NCBI GenBank assembly: GCA_003427395.1
Contig: BFEA01000085.1
Coordinates: forward strand, 689,195 to 710,693
DNA from: Chara braunii
Taxonomy: Eukaryota > Streptophyta > Charophyceae > Charales > Characeae
DNA length: 21,499 nt
Direction: 5' to 3'
Under the pieces are notes generated by a model. The model was not told the origin of the DNA. It saw nothing but the letters and a program-made list of their open reading frames with translations, and ran no database searches. Below are positions 1 through 10,688 of the stretch, one piece after another (position 1 is the stretch's first letter; each line of letters starts with the position of its first letter). Made by a program: the position numbers and the translations under genes.

Positions 1-390
1 GCCGCAGGTATGGGTTGGAGTATAGGCGGAGTATAGGGGTGATATAGGGGATATTGGGGGGGTTAATAAGGATGTTGGCGGCGGTTCGGGAGTGTTAGGT
101 TGGTGTATGCGGGTATTGGGGGCCGCTATGGGGTGTGGGTGGGGTTATTAGGGGTTCTGGATCCCAAAAACAAAAACAAAAAAAAGTGCGGGGTGCCGAT
201 GATCCCCGACTGCTAGGTGCCGACCAGCCGATCGGTCGGCGGGTCGGCAGCCGACCAGTCAAGGGCTGCCGACCGTCGGGGTGTGCAACACTGGTGCTGT
301 CCGAAAATAGCCTCCCTATCAAGTGTCAAACCAATGTCGGGCCCAAGAATATCGAATCAAATCCTGGGCCCCCCATACCCCGTAATAGCT
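1..390. other. Non-coding G-rich and GC-hairpin stretch
   Basis: No gene is recognised here. The first 160 bases are strongly G-rich on the plus strand, followed by a short CAAAAA-type A-rich run (about 170-185). Two GC-rich inverted repeats follow: arms 219-225 and 234-240, and perfect 11-base arms 242-252 and 264-274 with an 11-base loop. Open frames cross this region, but they run through the simple repeat downstream and show no domain. It could be the far end of the element C LTR or flanking DNA; I cannot tell which. Confidence 0.5.
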
Positions 391-401
391 CTGCCTGTGA
401 C

Positions 402-448
<47 letters not shown>

Positions 449-507
449 GAAGAAGAAGAACAAGAACAAGAAGAAATGGAGGACAGAAACAGGAAGAAGA
501 AGAAGAT
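402..507. repeat. CT/GAA microsatellite
   Basis: A (CT)n tract runs from about 402 to 445 and is followed directly by (GAA)n-rich sequence to about 477 and a second GAA run at about 491-507. This is a polypyrimidine to polypurine switch. It probably lies inside or at the edge of the minus-strand LTR of element C. The Arg-Glu and Ser-Leu repeat peptides in its frames are products of the repeat, not proteins. Confidence 0.9.
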
Positions 508-1224
508 GTCGACCTCTCCACTGTCTCACCTGCAGGTAACTGCTGTTGTGTACCGAACAAGCTGAAGTGCCTCCCTGTGCTGCAGGTCGCCGGTGAAGGA
601 ACCAGCTATGCCTCCCAGGTAACCTGTCTCCACTTCACAGTATGGCCACTGCCTCTCACCTTGCCTCTCCTAGCTCCTCCTAACGCAGCGCTCCAAAAGT
701 CGTGCGCTGCTCGAACAATGTGATGCTCACAATGCTGGCCAACTGAAATCTGCCGAACTGGACTGCCCTCCCACTAGATATAGTGTTGGGCCTGGCTGAG
801 CAGCCCACGGTCTGCATCCAGGAGTGTTGGATCTAAGATCCGATTGAAGGGCCTGAATGCAGGCCCAAAGCCGCCTCCTGGTGGTATCTTGCTGCTACAG
901 CAGGCCCTACTTATTAGGGGAAAGTCCGAGGTGAGACACCTGGAACTGACAAAAATGGACCAGACAGCAAGACTTGGCAAATAAATAAATAAATAAATAC
1001 TGCATAAAAAAAAGACAGGAAGACTCGGCAAAAAAGTAAATAAGGGAATAAATAAATGCTGAATCCAAAATAAAACCTGCATGGGCCGGAAAAACATGCC
1101 CGGCCTGGAAATGGCTGTGGGCCTCCAGGTTGCATAGCAACAAATATGGCGTGCGGCCTGGGGCCCCCTAACAACCGTCGGGTCCTAAGAAAAAGGGCCC
1201 GCGTGCAGGCCTCAGCATGCTACA
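508..1224 (-). mobile_element. Probable 3' LTR of minus-strand Ty3 element C (far end not located)
   Basis: On the minus strand, downstream of the element C integrase remnant, there is a purine tract (complement of 1225-1240, AGTAGGGGGGC) followed at once by TG at 1224. This is the expected polypurine-tract/LTR junction of a Ty3 element. The sequence below it has no gene and contains ATTT-type short repeats (about 980-1000). I could not find the CA end or a second LTR copy, so the left limit is arbitrary. It may extend into the microsatellite or to the window start. Confidence 0.4.
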
Positions 1225-1392
1225 GCCCCCCTACTAAAGAAGCTGAGCCGGGGCAAGGGCGAAGCTGACGATTCGAAGGTGGAACCTGGGGGGCGTGGAG
1301 CCGAAGGTGTCGTCTTGCCTTGCTGCTAGTGTTCGTAGCGTTCGAGAACGTCGGGGCCCGTAGCCTGAAGTTCGGCCCGGGTCAACCAACGG

Positions 1393-2834
1393 TCAGCCCT
1401 GTGACTGCAGTACGAAAAGCTCCAAGTATTCAATCGGCTTGTTACTGTAGTGCCGCTGCGAAATGATGTCGTTGACCTCCTGAAATCTGTTCATGGAAGG
1501 AGGATCTTGCGTTCGTCACCTGGGAAGGTCGTCACGTTCCGCTGAAATGAAAGGCGCTAGCTTTGAACAATGAAAGACCAGGTGGAAGGGCAAGTGGGCG
1601 GGCACCTCAATAACGAATGAGGCCTCATCCGGTGCTTCGCCAGCGGGCGTGGTGATGCACCAAGGCCCCATCCATCCTGAAGGAGCTTGCAGGATATTTC
1701 TTGCTGAAGGTTGAATTATGCGGCGGAGACCCAAACGAGATCTCCTTTGCGGAAATGAAGACGCTGGCGATTGGCTTGACAGCTCATGTGCTGTTGCCTC
1801 TTTGGCATCTGATCCCGTGCCTTGACAAGAAGCTCTTGCATCTGCCGGATAAAGGCATTGTGGTTGTCACTCTCGGCCGTCCTCGGAAGGATAGTTTCCA
1901 CGGGGAAGCTGCCCGGCGAGCCATGCACGAACTTGAATGGGGAAAGACCAATAGGCTGATGGATGGATGTGTTGTAAGCCAAAGCATGTCCGGTAGGAGC
2001 TCGACCCAATCCTTTTGGTTTGGAAGAATGAGAGCGCAAAGAAGAACCTGCGCGGTTTGATCCGCCCTTTCTGTTTGACCGCCGGTCTGCATGTGATGGA
2101 AGGAACTCGGCTGAAGTGACAATCCCTACCGCTTGACGAGAGCAGTCCAAAAATCGGACATAAACTGAGTGTTGCGGTTGCACACGATCTCCTTGGGGTA
2201 ATCCTTGGTGTGTATCCAATTGGCGAAGAGAATCTCGGCCATCTCCGGCCAACTCCGGTGCCTTGGCATGATAGCGACAAGGCAAAAACGTGGTGAAATT
2301 GGTGAGCCGATCCGCCACTGTGAGAATGGCATCGGAGCCAGACTTATGCTTGGGAAACACCCTAGTGATGTCCATGGCAATTGATGATCGTCGTTGCGTG
2401 GGAACAGAGAGGGTTCGCAACTATCCAAATGGACGATGATTGCGGGGCTTGCAACACCAACAAACCTCGCATGACCCGCAATAGCGCGTGGCGTTGTCGA
2501 GAAGGCCGGGCCAGTAAAAGCGCTCGCGGAGTTGGCCAATCTTGCGATTGACTCTGAATTGTCCTGCGGCGGGAGAGTTATGGAACTTGCCAAGAAGCCG
2601 TGTACGCAAGTGTGGATCACTCGGTACACAAATAAGATCCTTCCCCTGGGAATGCAGAAGCAAGTACCCCTCTTGGATCCGGTGAAGATCAAGTTGCATA
2701 ATGATCACGGAAATTGCGGTCGGCACAGGAGCTGTGGACGAAACTGCTCCACAAGTCGTCGTCGATCTCAAAGGTAGAGTATGGTGACACAAAGGTCCAA
2801 TATGAGCTTCTTGCCCTTTTGTAAGCAAACGCAT
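1393..2834 (-). pseudogene. Ty3/gypsy element C: broken integrase with chromodomain-like tail
   Basis: This is a minus-strand remnant of pol spread over three frames. In order from 2834 down, it shows an integrase zinc-binding region (HNSPAAGQ, RERFYWPG, then SCEVC), where the second His appears to be Gln. The rve core follows, with the first catalytic Asp (AMDITRVFPKHKSG and LTVADRLTNF). The second catalytic site reads CNRN at about 2177-2179, so Asp is replaced by Asn. The Glu region is GGQTER. Then come the SIHQPIGLSPF and GDLVWVS segments, an HLVFHCSKLAPF tail and a weak chromodomain-like stretch (EVNDIISQRHY to EYLELFVLQ) ending at a stop at 1393-1395. RT and RNase H are absent upstream. 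It is clearly a different lineage from elements A and B. Several frameshifts and the Asn make it inactive. Confidence 0.8.
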
Positions 2835-3412
2835 ATAGGATGAACGAGCTGCTCCCTAACTGAGAGGTGGAAGGAGCACACTCCCACGACTGGGAATTGT
2901 CCAGTATTTAAAGTTTTATAAGTGGCTTAATAAAAGAAAACAGGAATCTTACTGTGCTGTTCCAATATGGGTCGGTGAGAAAAGCGAGTTGCGCAACACT
3001 GAAGGGCATGTTATATGGGAGGAAAATCCTGGTCTGAACACAAGGAAAAATCTAGATGTAGACTCTGAATGAACAAGAGAAAAAAGAAAAAAAAGAAAAC
3101 GGAAGATGTTCCACTGGAATGGTAACCGGTTCTCTTGTTGTCGGATGTGACGGGGAATATGAACACTCTTAATCTCATGGACATTCTGAGACAAGCAAAA
3201 GGGATGGGTAGACCAGTGTGCTTTTCTAGTGAGGGTGGGAGCAGATGGATGGCGGTATGGTTGCTTCTGAGATTGATAAATGGCGAGTCAAAACTGAGTG
3301 ACGTAAACGGTAAGTATTTATTGAAAGACGTGAAATTGATGTTTGAGGCTGGTGGGTAATGGAATCTGAACTGCCTTGTAGAAACAGAATCCGAGGCAGA
3401 GAGGAGAAAGGC
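2835..3412. other. Unassigned stretch, no gene recognised
   Basis: This lies between the broken 5' end of the element C remnant and the end of the minus-oriented LTR. The sequence is AT-rich with an A-rich run at about 3076-3100. Open frames of up to 160 codons cross it on the minus strand, but they show no domain and run into the neighbouring LTR. It could be host flank or non-coding parts of an element. Confidence 0.5.
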
Positions 3413-5300
3413 TGAACTAATCACCCTCCGTCGTGCCCCTTGGAAAAGAAGTATCCTTCTTGATTGGTCACTTTGTGTCAACGCTCTAAGCATCTGGTTG
3501 AGCAGCGTGTCTGAAGGTGTGCAATCCGGCCCACCCCTGGGCCTCGAGTCAACGCCGAACCTGCCAGTCCCTGCACATTATTTACCCTCGCATGCAACGA
3601 GCCTTACACCCGGTTTGATCTGTCTGAGCAGGAGGCATTTAAGGAGATCCCCCGTAACTCCTCAGGAATTATTTAACGTCGCAGACAGGACGACGATCAC
3701 AGCCAGAGTCAACACCGAGTCCCTGCCAGAAATATTTAAAGACTGGTAAGCGTTTGTCAAAGGCCTGGAATGCCCTGCATGACCTCTATTGCGCAAGCAG
3801 CAGAACCAAGGACTTGCGGCAAAGCATGCGTGTATTAGTCCCAGCGGGTTGGCATGGTGACCGTGACCCCAGTGCTTCGCCAGGGCCCTTCAAAGGCTTT
3901 GCCCGTCTCCCACCAGCTTGCTGCCCAGGAAGAATGTCAACTCTCAAGGTTGAGCGCTCGCGACACCTCACATCGAGAGGACTCTCAAGACAAAACTCAC
4001 TTCCTCACGGTGAGAAGTAACGAAGAGGGTAGATAAGGAAGAGAGCAACGTACCTCATAATGCTGGCCCCAACCACAGATTTCTCACCGGCAACCTGATG
4101 TGCAATTATGATGACCGGTCTTTGCCTCGGCACAACCAACAACAGAATGCGGTTCCACGTCAGCTTAATATGCCACATCAGCGAGTTCTCATCATCCAGC
4201 ATATACCCCGTATGTCACCACATAGCTCCCTGGCGCGCCCACACGACCCTGGGCCGCCCTTCGTTCAACGCCCAAGCCTTATCACTGCCCCACACCTCAT
4301 GCGAAGCACCGACAGCTATTGCGAAGAACCAATGAAGCGCAATATGAACCAGCTCCGATACCAAATCGCAAGGAAAATAAGCAACAGCGAGATGACAAAA
4401 TCCAGATTACACCATCACATTGCACCAATAATACACCAATGGAGGTTCGTAGTACTGAAAACCAATGTCAAGGAGAGTTTCTCTCTCTCCGTCACAACAC
4501 AAGAGTCCAGTCCCTTCACACTCCTACTTGGCGCTCAGCGCCCAGCCTACTCCTACACAGCTACGATCAGCGTACAAATAGACAATGCGACTGTTGACAT
4601 CAGCGGCAACCCGAAGTACTTGAAGATGTTGCCCAAATGCTGACCATCGCCAATACAAGGTATGTGCACTCACATCATCACAATCATCATCTTTCTCCCT
4701 TCCCTGACTTAACACCCAAGCATGTCCTCTCTCGCACCCAAAGACCACCCCTGCACCTCACTGTAGTCCAAGCCCACCATTTATGGTGGCTGGGCTATGG
4801 CGCTGCCCTCAGCAGTGCCCTGCTTCCCTGCACGACCGCACGTGCTGCACCTCGCCTCTCAGCGCCAGCAGCAGCCCACTACCCTCTGCTCCAGCAGCGC
4901 TGCCGCTAGCATGCGAGTGCCTGAATGAGGCTGCCAGGGGAGAGCTCTTTCCTTTATGGAAAGAACTGGCCTGGTCCCAGAAGCTTCCGGAAGGCCCCAG
5001 GATGCTGCCCTTGCCCTGCAGCTACTGGGCCTCGTTCGGTTGGGCCTCCCAACTGTCAGTGTATGAGCCTGCGATTCACGCCCAGGGCCTGCATTCTTTG
5101 GAAAGGCCCGGTAGGCCGTGGAAATGTCTTTGTCGCTCGGCCTGTGTTTCTCTCAACCAACTGGCGCGTTGCAACTGCCTCTACCTCAAATATGAAATTG
5201 ACAGTCAAAGCTCTTGTGAAATGTTAGGCCCGCCTTCACTTAGGGCGGGCACCACTGTAACCGGGGCCCCTTAGGCCTGCCGAGGACGCAGATCCTCGCA
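3413..5300 (-). mobile_element. LTR in minus orientation, probably solo
   Basis: The reverse complement starts TGCGAGGATCTGCG at 5300 and ends near CA at 3413, about 1888 bp. It matches the LTR at 13720-15588 closely over its first part (5300 down to about 4368) and over its last part (about 3750 down to 3447). The middle (about 3750-4367) shows no visible match to the other copy. A 150 bp stretch (about 4440-4590) is also private to this copy. Next to 5300 there is no polypurine tract, and next to 3413 no sequence like the 5' leaders of A or B, so I read it as a solo LTR. The flanking five bases (AAGGC and CATCC) do not match, so no target-site duplication is visible. It abuts the remains of a reverse-transcriptase gene at 5301. 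Confidence 0.75.
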
Positions 5301-5800
5301 CATCCAATAGTGTTCCAATATGCAAATTTCTGTTCTGTCGGTCCGAACGACTTGTAATCATATATCTTGGTTTATTGGGATTTTCCCAAATACTTTCTGT
5401 GTTTTTTAATTTGTGCGTAGAAAGATTTCTGTTGGGTTTTCCAAAACGAAATTCTCATTTGGAGGAAGTCCAGGATATTGCAGTCGGTATCAGCTCTTTC
5501 CAAATCGTAGTACCTTGTCGTGGTAGCAGCTGGTGACTTGATCCATCATTGATTCAGTTTCTCCTGTCTTATTGATGGTTAGCTTTAAAAAAAGCCAACA
5601 ATAGCAGATCATCAACATATATTTTGCCAACTAATCTGTTTTCATCCCTCCCAAGACTGTTCAGGAATCATTCTTCTGTGTGCATGCAGACCAGAGATGC
5701 CAGAGAAGGGCTGGCATGTCCACCAATTGGAATACCTGTATCCTGTTTTAATATGGTCCCAACTGATTTAAAAAAGACATTATCCAATAGGTAATCAGTC

Positions 5801-6312
5801 TGTCTTCTCTTCATATGGGGGACAGCTGTATTCAGTTACACTATTTTCTTCTCTCAATATCTTACCTTCCACCTACTTTTTGCCTACCTTCTCATCTCAG
5901 TGTGCGACCTATCAACTCCAGGCAACCCAGCACCACAACCCGAGACCGCCAGGCACCAGACACCCCAAGCGCAGATAGCAGGCCAAGAGACTATGGACTA
6001 GGGAAAGTAGCCAACAACCTACTCTATGCCTAATAATTGGAGACCAGAACCGCTTTTAAATACCCTCACCTAAGCTAAGCTATCCTACAGTTATGGGTCT
6101 ATGTCTACCACCCTTTGCTCAGTGCGGGGAGCAGTACCCAGGCTGCTAATACCTGGCGTAGGCCGGAACAACGTTCCCTAACCAGCCAGGAGGCCCAAAG
6201 CCGACAATCTCCTCTGGTGAAAACCGGAAGTATACCTCCAGGTGGCCGTGGGAATTGAAAGGATGACTTCGGGAATCGAACCCACGACTTCCCGAGCTAG
6301 CCCGCTTGGGCG
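5801..6312 (-). mobile_element. SINE-like insertion with tRNA-derived head
   Basis: This 512 bp segment interrupts the minus-strand reverse-transcriptase frame and is flanked by the direct repeat ATCAGTC (5794-5800 and 6313-6319). Removing it rejoins the frame just upstream of the GIP-GG motif. On the minus strand it begins with a tRNA-like 3' half (6312 down to about 6260): an anticodon-arm-like hairpin, then GTGGGTTCGATTCCCG, which matches the Pol III B-box consensus. No A-box lies upstream, so the head is truncated. The rest is an unrelated body ending in a purine-rich tract on the minus strand. A tRNA-derived SINE is the best reading. Confidence 0.6.
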
Positions 6313-7035
6313 ATCAGTCATTTTTTCAAAACACTCATTCTGATTGGTTTCCATGCTTTACAAACACCGCACCCTCACGTCGTGTTTTTACTCGAACTCA
6401 ATCTCTGCCTTTTGCTTTGAATTTATCAAAAACCCATCCAACGGTATTTCTTACTTCATCATGCGGTATCTTAGGTACGGGTGCAGATGCTCAGTTGCCG
6501 GTTCCTAGCTCTTCGTTGACAAGGGCCACACAACTCTTCAGTTGGTTTCCAGCGGACAGATTGAAGCACCCCTTCTTGGCCAGTTTAATCATTAAAAAAT
6601 GATCACTTTGACCAAGTTGTTTACGGCAAATCGGGCAGGATGAGGAAAAGGAGGACAGATGGGCCTCTTCTTTTCCAAATTGTTATCCTTACTCGTGATA
6701 AAGGCGTTCTGTATTCTCCCTGTTGTCCCACTTCCCAACACGTTCCAGTCTCAGGTCCTTGAACTTTCTCATGTCACGTATGATTTCACTCAAAATTGGG
6801 GTAATCATTGAAGGTCCTTTTCATTCCTGCACAGCACAGCAGGGGGCATTCGACTAGAGTAGCACCTGGGTGTTGATCCAGTTGCGACTGGGTCAGTCCA
6901 GCGAATGCACCTCTCACTCCGTGGACGTACTCGCAGGTAACGACTCCAGGCGGGGATTTAGTAGGACCAGCTTTCTTGAGCTTGAATGGCGAGATTCGGA
7001 ATTCATCAGTGATCCCGGCCTTTCATAGCCCGTTT

Positions 7036-7329
7036 AGAGCAGTTCTACATGCATCATTTACGACATTAATGCAATCAATGCAGCCGGGGTAAGGTAGGTT
7101 CCTTGAGTCGTGAATGGAAGGATGGACGTCTCCTCCGGTCTGACCCGTACATGCCCATCGATTTTGGGCAATTCAAACAGAGCAGTTCTACATGCATCAT
7201 TTACGACATTAATGTTTTAAAATCCAACCGGGGTACGGTAGGTTCCTTGAGTCGTTGAGGGAAGGATCAACGTCAGGGACGTCCTCCAGTCTGACCCATA
7301 CATGCCCATCGATTTTGGGCAGTTCAAAC
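7036..7329. repeat. Imperfect tandem duplication, units of 143 and 151 bp
   Basis: Unit one (7036-7178) and unit two (7179-7329) both begin AGAGCAGTTCTACATGCATC and both end with GATTTTGGGC plus ATTCAAAC or GTTCAAAC. They lie within the coding part of the minus-strand reverse-transcriptase element and repeat the segment that contains LPKIDGHV. They differ at scattered positions and by an 8-base net indel, so the duplication is not recent. It breaks the reading frame. Confidence 0.9.
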
Positions 7330-7742
7330 CGATCACAAACACAGTCCCTGAATTTCTTCAGAAGCTACTGCTCTGTGGTTATGCAGAATGTCCAATGGTC
7401 TTGGCTTTCGTCGAGACCAATCGCATCTTTTTTCTGCATCAGGTCAGCAAGTTTCTGGGGTCCAAACCACCTCCCGATCCAATCACAAACTTCAGTGCCA
7501 ACACGACGCGTATTTGTACTAGGACAAAATGGAATGTTAACCACGGTTCGTTGTCCAGGGTTAAAACCCATGCCTCTTCTTCAATTCCGTGGTGATAAGA
7601 CTCCTAAACACTTGGCGTCCCCTCTTTGTATTTACACTCTTGAGACCCTTCAGAATACAACGAAGTTCAGCATTGTATTGATTTCTCAGATAAGAGGGAG
7701 GGGGGATTCCGGTTACTGATCGCACAAAGTGACCAACAGGAG

Positions 7743-8028
7743 AGATTATTTTTAGTTTTGATTATCTGGTTGTTACAGACTTGACTAACAACTGACAGAC
7801 AACTGCAGACATATTAGATCTTTGTTGCATTGCAATCTGTTTTAGGGTAATCTAAAAATAGATGTGATATTTCCTGTAGAATCTGACATTAGTTGTTACT
7901 ACGTCACCTATCACCTAATTGTTTCTGCTCAGTCCGACCGAAATTAGTTGTGATTCGTAATCGGTTGCGTAGCAGGCTAAGGTAGGATTCAGTGTGGATT
8001 CTAGTTTAGATCACACACACTGTAGCTC
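7743..8028 (+). mobile_element. Element A 5' leader (5' LTR not recognised)
   Basis: This leader aligns with the leader of element B (15645-15928). Shared blocks include TTGCATTGCAATCTGTTTTAG-type sequence, GTAATCTAAAAATAGA, and GGATTC(A/G)GTGTGGATTC followed by TAGTTTAGATCACACAC just before the gag ATG. Upstream, apart from a short GGGAGGGGGGATTC stretch (about 7691-7705) that resembles the LTR end at 15568-15583, there is no LTR sequence. The minus-strand reverse-transcriptase element starts there instead. I found no convincing tRNA primer-binding site. Confidence 0.6.
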
Positions 8029-9957
8029 ATGAGTGATGCAAGCACTAGTGAGGAGGAATTGTTAGTGGACGACCATAGGACTACTCGCTGTTGAACTGCT
8101 CGTAGTCAACCCTTGAGTTTCCTAGAGCTAGGTGGAGGAGACGAGAGGAGACTGCGGAGGGAGGCTAGAGAGAGAGCAGCAGCAAGGAGAGTGAGTGTTT
8201 TTTAGGATAGTGCCAGGACTAGTACTATAGCTAGCATCGGTACAACCATGGCCACTTCATCTACCATGTCGCAAACCTCTTCATAGTCCACTTCGTCAGG
8301 AGTCAATCAGAGTGGTTCTCAGGGGTCCATTAGCGAGAGTGATAGCTTGCGAGTCAGCCAGCAGACTCAACTCACGCCGGAGGATTATGAAATCCTCCAA
8401 GCTGAAGAACTTCAGGATGAGCTACAACGACAATTGGACGAGGCAGCAGAGAGGAGAAGGAAAGCTATCATGAGGAAAGCTAGGCTAGGTAGTAGATTGC
8501 AGAAGCTAAGGAGATTGGAAGAGCTAGAGGAGTCAACGCTTGATCCTGCGATGCGAGCACTGCGTAACGCGCTCGTGTGTGTGGCGGAGACCCAGGTAGT
8601 TCAGTAGGAGGTATTGGCTGAACTAGTGGCAGGCCAGAAACAAATTCTGGCTGCAATGCAGGCTCCTCATCCATTGATGAGGCACCCTCAGTTTGTTGTA
8701 GCTCCCCCTTCAGGCGCAGGTCCATTAAGGACGCTGCCACCAGTAGGGCAAACTTTCTCGCCTATGTTTGGCATGCCCCCTCTACGTGGTATAGTAGTGA
8801 CTAGTGGTCAGGTTCCTAGAGTTCCGGTCGTACCATCGACGACAGTGGTAACTACAGTCCCACTATCAAGCAAGGCCCAGGTTAGTGTGCAACATCCTGT
8901 TTCAGTGGCTATGCAACCCCTGGGCCTATGCAAACGATGCAGTGGATGGCCAAAATACCCTTGCTGAGTCCTAAGCCCTTTTCCGACGACACGAAGAAGG
9001 ATGAGGACTTGGACACCTGGGGAAGGACGGTGCCTACCTATGTGAGGCACAAGCTTACTAGGCCAGAGCAAAAAGTTGTTGTGACTGTCTCCTTTCTAGA
9101 GGGGTCATCAACCCGCTGATTGAATGGCCTAGTGCAACAGCAGGGCTACGATCATAATTTTGATGCCTGGGCACATGCCAGACATTGGAAGAGTTTGTAC
9201 GGTCTGTGTACAACAGGTGGCATGACCCGCAAGGGGCTCAGAAAGCCACCGATGCGATCAAGAGTCTCTGTGCCAGAAGGTACAAGAATGTTAGAGAGTT
9301 AACAGACACCGTAGAACGTCTGCTTGTGGTACCTGGTGTGCGCTATGACCAGCAAGTACTCCTCACGGATTACCTTAGATGTCTACCTTCAGAGGTGAGG
9401 ACAAAGCTGGTAGATGAGGCCTATGTCAAGCAGCACAACTTCGCCTCTTTTAGCAAGAAGGCCTTAGATATAGAGGCAAAATTGGGATCTGGCCATTAGA
9501 GTCAATGAGATGCTAGGAAGAAGAGACTACCCCAAGACTCGAAGAAGAAAGGTCAACTAATGTTCGTCGCCCACGATGGAGAGGCGACAAAAATTGACGA
9601 CTTCCCAGACTTGGGGAGGAGACAGGGCATGATGGGGCTAGTGAGACTTCGGATGGGGGAGTCGTGGCACCCATTAAGGAAAAGGCTGGGAGGACCGGGA
9701 AAAAGAAGGTGTTACGGTCCACGGGTCAGGGCGACCAAGGAACACCCGCATGGGTTAAACTTGGTTTGGAGTACGAGGTTTGGAGGGATCGAGTTGCGAG
9801 GGGCACGTGTATGAACTGTGGAAATTTTGGCCACACGTCTAGAATGTGTCGAGGCAAGAAGATCACCACGAGGGTAGCCTCACCAACACTGGTGGGACTG
9901 TCCTCGAACTTTGGCGGTGCTTTTGTGAGCACTTCGCAGGGAAACACCTCGGGCTAG
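8029..9957 (+). pseudogene. Ty3 element A gag, broken
   Basis: This is the structural protein gene of the element. The start at 8029 (MSDASTSEEE) is chosen because element B has the same context and peptide. A TGA follows at 8092-8094, and part of the following helical region is lost relative to B. Later pieces are LTPEDYEILQAEELQDELQRQ (a charged coiled-coil-like region, 8347-8607, ended by TAG), a Pro/Val-rich linker (8614-8940), then after a frameshift the capsid-like part (EDLDTWGRTVPTYVRH, FVRSVYNRW, CLPSEVRTKLVDEA) to TAG at 9497-9499. In another frame comes a CX2CX4HX4C zinc knuckle (9808-9849, CMNCGNFGHTSRMC). At least four stops or frameshifts make it non-functional. Confidence 0.85.
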
Positions 9958-10012
9958 TAGGAGTATTAGCCTCTCTTACTTGCGCTTAAGTGGTAACGTT
10001 GCCTTCCCCACT

Positions 10013-10688
10013 TCAGGCGTTGGCCAAGGCTAGAGACCTACGTATCGCCCCGTAGACACATCCAGACCCACTGGCGCTCTGCTCGAGAGATGTGTCTGAG
10101 GCCCTAGAGGAGTTAGAGACTGAGTTGTCAGGGAAGGACCCCAGAGACTTTTGGGCGATGATCAGTAGAGGTCCAAAGGGTGAACATTTCGTGGTAGAAG
10201 TTGATGTAGGTGGCCATAAAGTGGGCGCCTTCGCCTTCGTAGACACAGGTTCTACATGAAATTTCATCAGTTGTGCTTGTGTGGATAGTCTGCGCTTAGG
10301 GGACCAAGTGCAGCGGCTTACCAGAACTGTAGCTTCTACGATAGCCAACAAGCACCATGTCAAGGACGTAGTCTGTACCTTCTCCTATGGAGGAGGGGAA
10401 GTGAGACATAAAATCTCCATCCTGGTTAGCGACGAACTGCCCTTTGATATGCTCCTAGGTATGTACTACCTCGAGGTCGCTCAATCGCAGTTTGATTGGG
10501 ATAAAAAGGTATTGATTCACAAATTGCCCAACGGTAGATTTGTTAGATTGCCAAAGTTCAAAGCTCAAAACTACGGGTGCATGTGTGCATCATCCTTCTA
10601 CAACTATTATAAGCAGAATTGCGAGGAGGGCATGTATCTAGTATTTGTCTCTGTGAAAGGGGAGGCCAGAAAAACACCCCAGAGATAG
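10013..10688 (+). pseudogene. Ty3 element A aspartic protease region, broken
   Basis: This part of pol encodes the retroviral-type aspartic protease that matures Gag-Pol. The active site VDTGST is at 10239-10256 and is followed immediately by a TGA at 10257-10259. Downstream the frame reads LVSDELPFDMLLGMYYL, the usual end of the protease fold, then a linker (YGCMCASSFYNYYKQNC) also found in B. The catalytic Asp is present but the stop two residues after the DTGS would prevent a full domain. A frame change after 10688 separates it from the RT. Confidence 0.8.

Larger units (their letters stand above)
5301..7735 (-). pseudogene. Broken reverse-transcriptase element, family not assigned (Penelope-like is one option)
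   Basis: This is a degenerate minus-strand reading frame about 2.4 kb long. From 7720 down, one frame with a single TAG reads through TVVNIPFCPSTNTRR, EVCDWIGRWFG, LDESQDHWTF and then FELPKIDGHVWVRLEDV and DSRNLPYPGW. Lower down come PGVVTCEYVHGVRG, then a Cys pair in CPICRKQLGQSDHF (about 6600-6640). Below the nested insertion are GIPIGGHASPSLASL (about 5690-5745) and KIYVDDLLLLA (about 5590-5620), followed by a weak LDFLQMRISF segment. The GIP-GG-SP-LA block followed by YVDD is typical of the reverse-transcriptase palm (motifs B and C); the catalytic YVDD is intact. The fold call is firm, the family is not. I see no endonuclease. The minus-oriented LTR cuts it off at 5300. Confidence 0.65.

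Noticed and set aside
135-539. Open frame of 134 codons across the left edge
   Set aside because: It runs through the CT/GAA microsatellite and GC hairpins, and its peptide is dominated by Ser-Leu and Lys repeats with no domain.
1701-2060. Plus-strand open frame of 119 codons
   Set aside because: It is antisense to the integrase remnant of element C, whose motifs are clear on the minus strand.
3011-3493. Minus-strand open frame of 160 codons
   Set aside because: No recognisable domain, AT-rich low-complexity Phe run, and it crosses the LTR end, so coding use is unlikely.
4098-4643. Plus-strand open frame of 181 codons
   Set aside because: It spans the variable middle and a private stretch of the minus-oriented LTR; no domain, and absent from the other LTR copy.
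6255-6312. Possible functional tRNA gene on the minus strand
   Set aside because: Only the 3' half is tRNA-like: no A-box, no acceptor stem pairing, and it forms the edge of a larger insertion.
7036-7329. Repeat array resembling CRISPR or a satellite
   Set aside because: Only two imperfect units with no spacers, inside a coding remnant; it is a simple tandem duplication.
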